Source of the DNA: Streptosporangiaceae bacterium
GTDB lineage: Bacteria > Actinomycetota > Actinomycetes > Streptosporangiales > Streptosporangiaceae
NCBI GenBank assembly: GCA_019239975.1
Contig: JAFAZE010000021.1
Coordinates: forward strand, 1 to 64,000
Length of the DNA: 64,000 bases
Direction of reading: 5' to 3'
The notes under the pieces were generated by a model. That model worked only from the letters and a program-made list of their open reading frames with translations, searched no databases and was not told where the DNA came from. The stretch's first letter is position 1. Each line of letters begins with the position of its first letter. The position numbers were made by a program, and so were the translations under genes. Below are positions 1 to 7,488 of this stretch, piece after piece.

Positions 1-652
1 CGATGGTGTCCTCCAGCCGCACCCCCCGGTCATCAAAACGGGGATCCCCCTCCGGATCCGGGGCCTGCGCTTTGGCTTTTTCATACATCTCCGCGGCGAG
101 CACCGCCAGGTCACCCAGCGGCACCCCGCCCGCCGCCGCAGCCAGCAAGATCGCATCCGCCGCCGCCCGGTTCCCCTCCGGCAGCCGGTCGGACCAGTCG
201 CACAACTGCCGGGCCCACGACTCGGAGATGCCCCCAGCGGCGAGTGCCCGGGCGATGCGGGGGTGGTTGTGCAGCCGCCGCATCCAGCCAGCAGCACCCC
301 GGGCGGCGGCCTTGGTCACCCTGGTCACGTGCATCAGCCACGGCACCGGCCCGCCATGACCGTCCGCCTCATACCCGCTGGACGCGGTGAACGCCGCCAG
401 CACCCCGGCGTGCGCCGCGGTGTGCATCGCCTGCATCTGCCCCAGCGCCACCAGCACCCCGGCCTGCGCCGCCGACGGCAACACCGCCACATCGGTGGCG
501 TTCAAGAACCCGAGCCCGGCACGGATCATCCCCAGCGCCTCAGCCACCGTCCCCGGGACCGGCGCGGGGGGACCAGCCTGGCCGGGCGAGCCGACGGCAC
601 CATCGTGGTGCTCGCGGCCGTCATAGCCGGGGTCTTCTGGCCGGGTAGCCAC
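1..652 (-). CDS. DUF222 (13E12-type) protein, 3' part outside window
   Basis: The minus-strand frame is open from a GTG at 652 to the window edge (217 codons). It encodes stretches such as MIRAGLGFLNATDVAVLPS, HTAAHAGVLAAFTASSGYE and WARQLCDWSDRLPEGN, which are typical of the helical DUF222 domain. Family members usually end in an HNH endonuclease domain, which would lie beyond the left edge and cannot be checked. The GTG start is supported by GGAGGTGATC (complement of 658-667), a full-length match to the 16S 3' end. DUF222/HNH genes are often multicopy and are thought to be mobile or group-I-intron-like; the function is unknown. Family assignment is firm, role uncertain. Confidence 0.8.
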   Translation of the reverse strand, partial: MATRPEDPGYDGREHHDGAVGSPGQAGPPAPVPGTVAEALGMIRAGLGFLNATDVAVLPSAAQAGVLVALGQMQAMHTAAHAGVLAAFTASSGYEADGHGGPVPWLMHVTRVTKAAARGAAGWMRRLHNHPRIARALAAGGISESWARQLCDWSDRLPEGNRAAADAILLAAAAGGVPLGDLAVLAAEMYEKAKAQAPDPEGDPRFDDRGVRLEDTI

Positions 653-859
653 CGTGCGATCACCTCCCCTCGCACTGCGCGCGAGTACCGGGTCGATGCT
701 TCAACCGCGTGCTGCCAGGCGCATGCGTCAACGCCAGGTGATGAATGCGATCCGGGGAAGGGACTCTGCCTGAATGTCCGAAGGGCCCGCGCTGCGGGGA
801 GAAGTCGCTGCCGGCCGCTGACCAGCCGACCCATGGTCCCGATTTCCAGTTCGATACTA

Positions 860-1132
860 TCACCATAACCCTCGAACTGTAAACCGACACGTGGCATTCT
901 CGTCAGATTTCGGCCCAGCAGCCTGCCCGGATGGGTTGGCGGCCCCGTCTATGCGCGCGGTGCAGTACACGACCCGATGCACCCGGGCGCCCTGCCAGCT
1001 GGAGCGCCTGCCGACCAGGTCGCCGGCCAGGCCGCGCAGGTCGAGCCACCTCCAGCCCGGAGTTCCCCGGCCGCACTGACCTCTGGCGCCGTAGTAGAGA
1101 TTGAAGCCGTCGATATACACCCCGATGCGCAT
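860..1132 (-). pseudogene. 5' remnant of a NYN-domain (PIN-like) gene
   Basis: The 90-residue frame starts MRIGVYIDGFNLYYGARG, the classic N-terminus of NYN-domain nuclease-like proteins with the first acidic active-site Asp in YIDGFN. It continues with the expected GWRWLDLRGLA and VVYCTARIDGAANPSGQ. In the family the sequence then goes on for well over 100 residues with the other acidic residues. Here it switches after PSGQ to an unrelated tail (AAGPKSDENATCRF...) and stops. I infer a 3' truncation by deletion or recombination near position 915-925. The gene overlaps, in another frame of the same strand, the 3' extension of the upstream CMD-like gene. Confidence 0.65.
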
Positions 1133-2039
1133 CTGAGCAAGCTAACACCCACGCGGGTTCACGGTTTCCGCGCCGGCACGCGCAGCGCCCGCCCGTCCCA
1201 GCCGGGCTTGACCTGGGGGAGCGCTCGCCTGGCTGATCGGCGGTGAGCCGCCCGTGATCCCGCTGGCCGGCGCCTCCTCGGTCGCCCAGCTCGATGAGAG
1301 CCCGGCCGCAGCGGACCTGGACCTGACGACGGAGCAGCGCGCACCGCCCGATGCCGCGGGATAAGCCGGGCGAAGACCGAACGCCGCGGGGTAAGCCGGC
1401 CGAAGAAGCGTGCGACGGCACACCCACCCGGAACAGCCGAAGCTGAAGCGCCAGCGTCGTGTAGTAGCCCACCAGCGTGGACAGCTCGAAAAGTCCCCGC
1501 TCACCGAGAACGCGGACGGCCTCGGCGTACAGCGGGTCGTCGAGGTCCCCGCGGTCGAGCAGCGCCCGGACGGCGGCGATGGCGGCCTCCTCGGCCCGGT
1601 CCTCGAGGGCCAGAGGCGCACCGGGCACCCGCAGGCTGGCCACCTCCGCCTCGGTCACGCCGTTGCCGGGCGCCGCCGCCTCATGGGCCCACCGCTCGAA
1701 CGCGCAGTCGTACTGCGCCGCGACAGCGAGGATGGCCATCTCCCTGATCCGGCCGGTAAGCCCCGACTGATAGCGGATGGCCGCGCCCAGCGCCTGCAGC
1801 GCGTCGCCCACAGCCGGGCTGCGCAGCATCGCGTTGAACGGGCCGTACAGCCCGCCGTCCTCGTCCGTGAGCTTTCCGCCGCCGCGCCCGCCGCCGCGCC
1901 CGCCGCCGCGCCCGCCACCGCGCCCGGCACCGCGCCCGGCGCGCGCGCCGCCGCGGGGACCCCCCGTGATCGCGTCGTAGACCACCCGCTGCTCTTCGGA
2001 CAGGTCGCCCGGCGGCAGCCGCCGGAGCCGTTCGGTCAT
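903..2039 (-). CDS. Carboxymuconolactone decarboxylase-like protein with Gly-Arg repeat and lost stop
   Basis: The ATG at 2039 follows AAGGAG with good spacing. Residues 1-207 read as an AhpD/CMD-like helical protein: MTERLRRLPPGDLSEEQRVV, LYGPFNAMLRSPAVGDALQ, and the family motif REMAILAVAAQYDCAFERW followed by AHEAAAPGNGVTEAEV. The E...E..H pattern of CMD proteins is present, but there is no CxxC as in AhpD. Residues ~30-56 are an inserted GGARAGRGAGRGGGRGGGR-type run encoded by a 12-bp tandem repeat. No stop follows the domain end (~1418); the frame runs on for about 170 low-complexity residues across the NYN remnant to 903. The extension is unlikely to be native, so the functional product may be only the first ~210 residues. 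Confidence 0.6.
   Translation of the reverse strand: MTERLRRLPPGDLSEEQRVVYDAITGGPRGGARAGRGAGRGGGRGGGRGGGRGGGKLTDEDGGLYGPFNAMLRSPAVGDALQALGAAIRYQSGLTGRIREMAILAVAAQYDCAFERWAHEAAAPGNGVTEAEVASLRVPGAPLALEDRAEEAAIAAVRALLDRGDLDDPLYAEAVRVLGERGLFELSTLVGYYTTLALQLRLFRVGVPSHASSAGLPRGVRSSPGLSRGIGRCALLRRQVQVRCGRALIELGDRGGAGQRDHGRLTADQPGERSPRSSPAGTGGRCACRRGNREPAWVLACSDAHRGVYRRLQSLLRRQRSVRPGNSGLEVARPARPGRRPGRQALQLAGRPGASGRVLHRAHRRGRQPIRAGCWAEI
1868..1960 (-). repeat. 12-bp minisatellite encoding RGGG repeats
   Basis: Tandem copies of a unit close to CCGCCGCGCCCG on the plus strand encode consecutive Arg-Gly-Gly-Gly units inside the CMD-like protein, between its first helix and the conserved core. The period is a multiple of three, so copy-number change keeps the frame. 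Confidence 0.7.
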
Positions 2040-2382
2040 CTGCGTTCTCCTTGCCGGGGCCGTGCGGCCCTGAGCTCGTGAACAGGCCGCCCGGTGCGGG
2101 CGCCACATCACGATACGTCCGGTCGTCGCTGGCCCGCCGCCGCCGGTTCCGTTCGCAGGATGTACCGAACGGACGGGGCGGTGCCCCAGGCAGCACCGCT
2201 CCGGGCCGACGAGCCAAACGAGCCAGCACCCGGCGGCGAAAAGGAGTAACATGTGCCGCGGTGGTTCCGGCCGCCTCTGGGTCCGCGGGCAGTGCTGCAA
2301 GCTCACCGGTTGCTTTGCGTTATCAACGGCCAGTCTTTCCTGCCCGGCGTACGCGGACCCGCGGGCGTGAGGAAGGGCTGCC
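2040..2382. other. Divergent intergenic region, 343 bp
   Basis: This region separates the minus-strand CMD-like gene from the plus-strand operon starting at 2383. Apart from the two ribosome binding sites (AAGGAG for the left gene, GAGGAAGGG for the right gene) I see no convincing promoter, hairpin or conserved gene. Confidence 0.4.
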
Positions 2383-3924
2383 ATGCCTGATCAACCGCGT
2401 TCCCTGCCCGGTCAGCCGAGCCTGCGGTACCTGAAACTCGAGGCGAAACGGCGCCTGGCCGACGGCGAGTTTTCCGCCCTGCACGACGCCCAGGTGGCGA
2501 TCGCCCGGGAGCACGGCCAGCCGAGCTGGGCCGCGCTCAAGCAGGTCATCAGCGATCAGTCCGAGCGGGAAAGCCACGCGCTGGCACAGCTGAGATGGGC
2601 CATAGCCCGATTCAGGGAGGCCGGCGAGCCCGGCTGGACACCCCCCGCGGACGAAGAGATCCGTGAACACTTCGACGACCACGTCCTCTCCATCGTCTCG
2701 CCCGAAGCGCTGATCAAGTCGATCACCGGCATGGCTTCGGCGCTGCGCGGGGAGCTCGTCGTCACCAGCCTGGCGCCGCTGGGCGTTCGCGCCGAGATCG
2801 GCGGCCTCGAGGTGTTCGCCTCGGTCGAGGCCGAGCCGCCGCACCGGTTCACCGGCCTGCAGGGGATTGCGCTCGGCGGCCGGGTCACCGACTCCCGCGC
2901 CGCCGCGCCGCCGCCCGCCCGCACTCTCGGCGACGCTCCCGGATGGGCGGCGGAAATCGCCGAATCGATGTTCGGCGAACTGGGCCTCGCCGGCCTGGTC
3001 CTCGCCGGCCGCGAGGCCGGCCGGCCGCCGGCCGCCCCGGCGTGGGTGCTCGCGAAGGGCTGGGCGGACCTGGGCCGCGGCGAGGTCCTCGAAACGAGCC
3101 ACCGGTTCCCCGCCTCCGGCATCAGCGCCCTCGTCACCGCCACCGCCGTGCTGCGCCTCGTCGGCGATGGCCGTGCCGGGCTTGACGCCCCTGCCAACGA
3201 CTACCTGCGCACGGTCAGGCTGGCCGACGACACGGTCACCGTCAGGGAACTGCTCAGCCACACCGGCGGCGTTGACAGCCCCGCTCCCGCCAGCATGATC
3301 GCGGACAGCGTTCCGGACCTGGTGACGGTGACCGGCCCGGTCATCGCCTGCGGCGGCCCGCGCGGGGAGGTCAGGCCGAGTAACGGCGGGTCCGCCGCGC
3401 TCGGCCAGCTCCTCGCGGACGTCACCGGGTCGCCGTTCACGGAGGCGGCCGCCAGCCTCGTCCTCCGGCCGCTCGGGATGAACGACTCGTCGTTCCCCGC
3501 CAGCGCTGCCGAGATCGGCCCGCCGGCGGTCACCTGCTACAACGTGACCCCGGAGGGCAGCTTCGAGCCTGCTCCGGCGAAGGTCTGCACGCTGCCCGCG
3601 GCGGGCGGGCTCTGGGCGACCGCGGACGACATCGCCCGGCTGGGCGCCGGGTGGTCGTCGCTGCTGCCCGAGACGCTCGCCCGCGAGGTGCTCACCGCGG
3701 AAAACGGCGAAGGCAGGACCGCTCTCGGCTGGTTCATCACCCCACGCGGCGACATCGCCATGAACGGCGGCGCGCTCCCCGGCTCCGCCGCGTCCCTGCT
3801 GCTGAGGATCCGCGATGGCCAGCTCCACGTGATGATGACCACCAGGTACGTGGCCCTCGACCACATCCACGACCGGGTCCTGCGCGCCTGGGCGAACCAC
3901 GCGAGCTTCGGGCCCCAGCCATGA
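2383..3924 (+). CDS. Beta-lactamase-fold protein with degenerate catalytic motifs
   Basis: 513 residues. The N-terminal ~55 residues (SLRYLKLEAKRRLADGEF, then EHGQPSWAALKQ) form a small helical segment often found before ankyrin or enzyme domains. Residues ~230-513 align by eye with serine beta-lactamase/PBP4-type hydrolases: TATAVLRLV, GLDAP, the conserved LLSHTGG (291-296), VLRPLGMNDSSF and AAGGLWATADDIARL. The SxxK nucleophile motif is replaced by G246-I-S-A249, the YxN motif by P-S-N (332-334), and the C-terminal HGG by N-G-G (AMNGGALPG). It therefore probably binds rather than hydrolyses. It overlaps the ABC ATPase gene by ATGA, so the two are translationally coupled. Start chosen from SD GAGGAAGGG. 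Confidence 0.75.
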   Translation: MPDQPRSLPGQPSLRYLKLEAKRRLADGEFSALHDAQVAIAREHGQPSWAALKQVISDQSERESHALAQLRWAIARFREAGEPGWTPPADEEIREHFDDHVLSIVSPEALIKSITGMASALRGELVVTSLAPLGVRAEIGGLEVFASVEAEPPHRFTGLQGIALGGRVTDSRAAAPPPARTLGDAPGWAAEIAESMFGELGLAGLVLAGREAGRPPAAPAWVLAKGWADLGRGEVLETSHRFPASGISALVTATAVLRLVGDGRAGLDAPANDYLRTVRLADDTVTVRELLSHTGGVDSPAPASMIADSVPDLVTVTGPVIACGGPRGEVRPSNGGSAALGQLLADVTGSPFTEAAASLVLRPLGMNDSSFPASAAEIGPPAVTCYNVTPEGSFEPAPAKVCTLPAAGGLWATADDIARLGAGWSSLLPETLAREVLTAENGEGRTALGWFITPRGDIAMNGGALPGSAASLLLRIRDGQLHVMMTTRYVALDHIHDRVLRAWANHASFGPQP

Positions 3925-4877
3925 TCGAGGTCAGCCAGCTCAGCAAGCGCTTCGGCGCCGTCACCGCGGTGGACGGCCTGAGCTTCGCGGTCCGCCCGGG
4001 GCATGTGACCGGTTTTCTCGGCCCGAACGGCGCGGGCAAGACGACCACGATGCGGCTCATCCTCGGCCTGGACGTCCCCACGTCGGGTACCGCCCTGGTG
4101 GGCGGCCGCCGGTACCGGCAGATCGTCCGCCCGCTGCGCGAGGTCGGCGCGCTGCTGGACGCGACGGCCGTGCACGCCGGCCGCACCGCGCGCGACCACC
4201 TGCTGTCGCTCGCGCGCAGCAACGGCATAGGCCCCCGCCGCGTCACGGAGATGCTGCGGCTGACCGGGCTGGACGCCGTGGCAGGCAAGCGCGCCGGGGG
4301 TTTCTCGCTCGGCATGAAGCAGCGGCTGGGCATCGCGGCGGCCCTGCTCGGCGACCCGCCGGTGCTGATGTTCGACGAGCCGGTCAACGGCCTGGACCCG
4401 GAGGGCGTCCACTGGATCCGTGACCTGTTCAAAGCGCTGGCTGCCGAGGGGCGCACGGTCTTCGTCTCCAGCCACCTGATGAGCGAGATGGCGCTGACCG
4501 CCGACCGGCTCGTCATCATCGGCCGCGGCAGGCTGATCGCCGACACGACCGTGGCGCGGCTGACCGAGGCCGGCGGGGATGTGCTGGTGCGATCGCCGCA
4601 GGCGGCCGGGCTCCGCGGACTGCTGACGGGCCGCGGCGCGACCGTCATGGAGGTACCGAACGATGGCGGGCTCTCCGTGCGGGGCATGGACGCTCCCGGG
4701 ATCGGGGAGCTGGCCGCCCGCCATGGCATCGCCCTGCACGAGCTGACCCCACGGCGCTCCTCCCTCGAGGAGGCGTACCTGAACATCACGGGCGACAGCG
4801 TTCAGTACCGCGCCGAACCCGCCGGCACAGGGGCCCGGCGGGATTCGAGCGCCAAAGCGGGGGAGGGGGCCCGGTGA
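3921..4877 (+). CDS. ABC transporter ATP-binding protein (drug/antibiotic exporter type)
   Basis: 318 residues. Walker A is GPNGAGKTT (34-42), the signature loop reads FSLGMKQRL, Walker B is VLMFDEPVNGLDP and the switch His lies in VFVSSHLMSEM. The C-terminal ~100 residues, with the LEEAYLNITGD end, are typical of the BcrA/DrrA-like ABCA subfamily that pairs with a separate ABC-2 permease. The start overlaps the stop of the upstream gene (ATGA) and its own stop overlaps the permease start (GTGA). This gives one tightly coupled three-gene operon for export of an unknown compound. The unusual FSLGM signature is common in this subfamily. Confidence 0.92.
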   Translation: MIEVSQLSKRFGAVTAVDGLSFAVRPGHVTGFLGPNGAGKTTTMRLILGLDVPTSGTALVGGRRYRQIVRPLREVGALLDATAVHAGRTARDHLLSLARSNGIGPRRVTEMLRLTGLDAVAGKRAGGFSLGMKQRLGIAAALLGDPPVLMFDEPVNGLDPEGVHWIRDLFKALAAEGRTVFVSSHLMSEMALTADRLVIIGRGRLIADTTVARLTEAGGDVLVRSPQAAGLRGLLTGRGATVMEVPNDGGLSVRGMDAPGIGELAARHGIALHELTPRRSSLEEAYLNITGDSVQYRAEPAGTGARRDSSAKAGEGAR

Positions 4878-5683
4878 GCGCCGTCCAGGCAAGGGCCGCG
4901 CGGGCGGCCATCCCGTCGCTCGCCGTCCGCGCCCGCGACGTGCTCGCCTCGGAGTGGATCAAGTTCCGCTCGGTCCGCTCGACGTACTGGACGCTGCTCA
5001 TCGCGGCGGTCACGGGCGCCGGCGGGTCCGGCGTCGTGGCCTTCTCGATGGCGCACGCCCGCGGCGGTGCCCCGCCGTTCGACCCGGTCGCGATGATCTT
5101 CGTCGGCTGGCTGGAATACCCGGTGCTCGCCGTCGGCATCCTGGGCGTGCTGGCCTTCACCTCCGAGTACGGCAGCGGCCAGATCCGCACCACCTTCACG
5201 GCGGTGCCGCGGCGCCCGGCGGTGCTCGCCGCCAAGGTGGCCGTCGCCGGGGCGGTCACGCTCGCCTTCGGCGAGTTCCTGTCCTTCGCGGCGTTCCTTC
5301 TCAGCCAGGCCATCCGCTCCGGCGACAGGCAAGCCCTGTCGCTGTCCGCCCCCGGCGCGCTCAGAGCCGTGCTGGCCGCGGGCTTCTGCCTGTCGCTCAT
5401 CGCCGTCGGCGGCCTCGGCCTGGGCGCGATCATCCGCCATACGGCGGGTGCCGTCGTCGCGCTGCCCGCGGTCCTCTACCTTCCCCTCGTCGTGCTGTCA
5501 CTGCCGCAGCCCTGGGGCGAGCGGATCGGCCGGTTCACCCTGCTCGCCGCCGCGGGCCAGCTGGTGTCCGCCCACCCCCGCCCCGGCCTCCTCCCCGAGC
5601 CCCTGTCGCTCCTGGTCGCGGTCGCCTGGCCGCTCGCCGCGCTCCTCGCCGCCGCCGTCCTGCTCACCCGCCGCGACGCGTAG
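4874..5683 (+). CDS. ABC-2 type permease
   Basis: 269 residues with about six hydrophobic segments. The N-terminus ASEWIKFRSVRSTYWTLL is the usual cytoplasmic entry of actinobacterial ABC-2 permeases. The middle contains ILGVLAFTSEYGSGQIRTTF, a characteristic EYxxGxIRTT motif of the family, and PRRPAVLAAK. The GTG start at 4874 overlaps the TGA of the ATPase gene. It forms the membrane half of the exporter, and a 21-bp hairpin follows the stop by 45 bp. The substrate is unknown. Confidence 0.9.
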   Translation: MSAVQARAARAAIPSLAVRARDVLASEWIKFRSVRSTYWTLLIAAVTGAGGSGVVAFSMAHARGGAPPFDPVAMIFVGWLEYPVLAVGILGVLAFTSEYGSGQIRTTFTAVPRRPAVLAAKVAVAGAVTLAFGEFLSFAAFLLSQAIRSGDRQALSLSAPGALRAVLAAGFCLSLIAVGGLGLGAIIRHTAGAVVALPAVLYLPLVVLSLPQPWGERIGRFTLLAAAGQLVSAHPRPGLLPEPLSLLVAVAWPLAALLAAAVLLTRRDA

Positions 5684-5728
5684 CGCTCCCGTGACCCCCG
5701 ACCCCGCCTCAGATGCGCCCCAAACCAT

Positions 5729-5776
5729 GATCACGGGTCAAAAGGCACCGTCTGGGGTGTCTTTTGACCCGTGATC
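5729..5776. terminator. Long inverted repeat after the ABC operon
   Basis: Arms 5729-5749 (GATCACGGGTCAAAAG then GCACC) and 5756-5776 pair over 21 bp with a single G:T wobble around the loop GTCTGG. There is no clear T-run, so it is a GC-type terminator or a repeat palindrome. Confidence 0.6.
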
Positions 5777-5778
5777 TT

Positions 5779-5886
5779 GAGACCGCCCGCCGCGGCTGCG
5801 GCAGCGCCGACACCATCCTGGCGGCGTTCGGCGCCTACGCGGACGAGCTCAGCCCGGCGCTGTTCGGCCACTGGCGCACCGAGTAG
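5779..5886 (+). pseudogene. Possible 3' remnant of an unknown gene
   Basis: Directly after the hairpin a short frame reads ETARRGCGSADTILAAFG and then YADELSPALFGHWRTE before a TAG at 5884-5886. The composition looks protein-like, as in a C-terminal helix, and unlike noncoding GC-rich DNA, but there is no start codon or ribosome site. I infer a left-over C-terminus of a deleted gene. I do not recognise the family. Confidence 0.25.
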
Positions 5887-5912
5887 GGGCGAGCCTGGCA
5901 GGATAGGTGGCC

Positions 5913-7385
5913 ATGACCCAAGTCGACGCACTCGTGATCTTCGGTGCCACCGGTGACCTGGCGAAGCTTGAGACCTTTCCCGCCCTTGTCGGGCTGGCCG
6001 AGCGCGGAGTGCTCGACCAGCCCGTGATCGGAGTGGCGAAGAGCGGCTGGGGACTCGACCAGTTCCGCGACTACGCGGTCGCCTCGCTGCGGCTCAACAA
6101 CATGGACCCGGGCAGCCCGGCCGCGTCGAAGATGCTGGGGCTGCTGCGCTACGTGGACGGCGACCTCGGCGACCCCGCGACCTACGCGGCCATGTCGGAC
6201 GCGATCGGCCAGGGCAAGCGGGTGCTGTACTACCTGGAGGTGCCGCCGGCGCTGTTCGGCCGTATCGCCGAGGGCATCTCGAAGGCGGGGCGCGCCGAGG
6301 GCAGCAGGGTGATGGTCGAGAAGCCGTTCGGCACCGACCTGGCCAGCGCACAGCAGCTGAACGCCACCATGCACACCTACTTCCCCGAGGACGCCATCTA
6401 CCGGGTGGACCACTGGCTGGGGCTCGACCCGGTCGAGAGCCTGATGTTCGTCCGGTTCGCCAACTCGATGATCGAGCCGCTGCTGAACCGGAACTACGTG
6501 CAGGGCATCCAGATCACGATGGCGGAGGCGTTCGACGTCGCCGACCGGGGCAGCTTCTACGACAAGACCGGCGCGATCAGGGACGTGGTGCAGAATCACA
6601 TGCTCCAGGTCCTCGCCACCGTGCTCGCCGACCCGCCGGACGGCAACGGCATGGACTCCTGGCGGTCGGCCAAGTCGCAGGTGATCGGCGCGCTGCGGCC
6701 GCTGACCCCGGACTGCGCCGTCAGGGGCCAGTACGAGGGGTACCACGACGTGGCCGGTGTGGACCCGAAGTCGCAGACCGAAACCTACGTCGCGGTGCGG
6801 CTCGCCGCCGACTCCTGGCGCTGGTCGGGCGTGCCGATCCTGATCCGCGCCGGCAAGTGCCTCCCGGTCACCGCGACCGAGGTCAGCATCACGTTCAAGC
6901 CGCCGCCGCACGACGCGTTCGGGCTCTATGCCCCCGAGGCCCAGCACGACGGCGGGGGGTTGCGGGGGGTCGCCTCCCCGGGCCAGCACGACGGCGGGGG
7001 GTTCCGGGGGGTCGCCCCCCCGGGCCAGCACGGCCAGGCGGCGGCGAACGAGCTCCGCTTCCGGATCAACCCGGAAAGCCGGGTCGCGCTGACCCTGACC
7101 GGCAAGAAGCCCGGGGATGGCTGGCTGCCGGAGTCGCAGGAGCTCACCTTCGCCGAGCACCCCGGCTCGGACATGCGGCCCTACGACAGGCTCATCGGCG
7201 CGGCGCTGCAGGGCGAGCGCTGGCTGTTCGCCACGCAGGACGCGGTGGAGGCGGCCTGGCGGGTCGTCGACCCGGTGCTCGGGAACGTGGTGCCGGTGCG
7301 GCCGTACGCCAGGGGCAGCTGGGGCCCGGACGAGGCCGAAGGCCTGCTGCCGCCCGGCGGGACATGGTACGACCCGGCGGGTTAG
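5913..7385 (+). CDS. zwf: Glucose-6-phosphate dehydrogenase, variant subfamily with repeat insertion
   Basis: 490 residues. It oxidises glucose-6-phosphate to 6-phosphogluconolactone with NAD(P)+ in the pentose phosphate or 6-phosphogluconate routes. The Rossmann motif is GATGDLAKLETFPAL (11-25). The substrate region EKPFGTDLASAQQLN, the catalytic-site segment YRVDHWLGLD (~162-171) with the conserved His, and FANSMIEPLLNRNYVQG are clear. The usual RIDHYLGKE lysine is replaced (GLD), as in a divergent actinobacterial G6PD group. A 42-bp repeat inserts about 30 residues (QHDGGGLRGVASPG, QHDGGGFRGVAPPG) just before NELRFRINPES. An in-frame GTG at 5907 is possible; the ATG at 5913 fits the conserved N-terminus. 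Confidence 0.88.
   Translation: MTQVDALVIFGATGDLAKLETFPALVGLAERGVLDQPVIGVAKSGWGLDQFRDYAVASLRLNNMDPGSPAASKMLGLLRYVDGDLGDPATYAAMSDAIGQGKRVLYYLEVPPALFGRIAEGISKAGRAEGSRVMVEKPFGTDLASAQQLNATMHTYFPEDAIYRVDHWLGLDPVESLMFVRFANSMIEPLLNRNYVQGIQITMAEAFDVADRGSFYDKTGAIRDVVQNHMLQVLATVLADPPDGNGMDSWRSAKSQVIGALRPLTPDCAVRGQYEGYHDVAGVDPKSQTETYVAVRLAADSWRWSGVPILIRAGKCLPVTATEVSITFKPPPHDAFGLYAPEAQHDGGGLRGVASPGQHDGGGFRGVAPPGQHGQAAANELRFRINPESRVALTLTGKKPGDGWLPESQELTFAEHPGSDMRPYDRLIGAALQGERWLFATQDAVEAAWRVVDPVLGNVVPVRPYARGSWGPDEAEGLLPPGGTWYDPAG
6941..7034 (+). repeat. 42-bp in-frame tandem repeat in zwf
   Basis: Two full units (6941-6982 and 6983-7024) plus a partial third begin with CCAGCACGACGGCGGGGGG and carry a palindromic GGGGGGTCGCC...CCCCGGG core. 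They encode QHDGGG(L/F)RGVA(S/P)PG. The same core occurs at 17249-17276 and 59839-59870, and a related 39-bp coding unit occurs at 14815-14915. Confidence 0.85.
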
Positions 7386-7430
7386 ACATCGCCCGCCGGG
7401 CCAGCGCGCCCGCCGGCATAGAAGGCGCCC

Positions 7431-7482
7431 CTCCCGGTAGAGAAGGTCATCCCGGCAGAGGAGCTCATCCCGGCAGAGGAGG
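7431..7482 (+). repeat. Triplicated Shine-Dalgarno-bearing repeat
   Basis: Three similar units of about 17 bp (CCTCCCGGTAGAGAAGGT, then two copies of CATCCCGGCAGAGGAG) lie directly before the ATG at 7489. Each carries a purine-rich GAGAAGG or GAGGAG stretch, and the last provides the real ribosome binding site. Confidence 0.7.
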
Positions 7483-7488
7483 TTGCGC

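Noticed and set aside
2040-2384. Upstream extension of the CMD-like gene to 2384
   Set aside because: The ATG at 2039 has a good ribosome site and begins the family sequence; the upstream part is noncoding in character.
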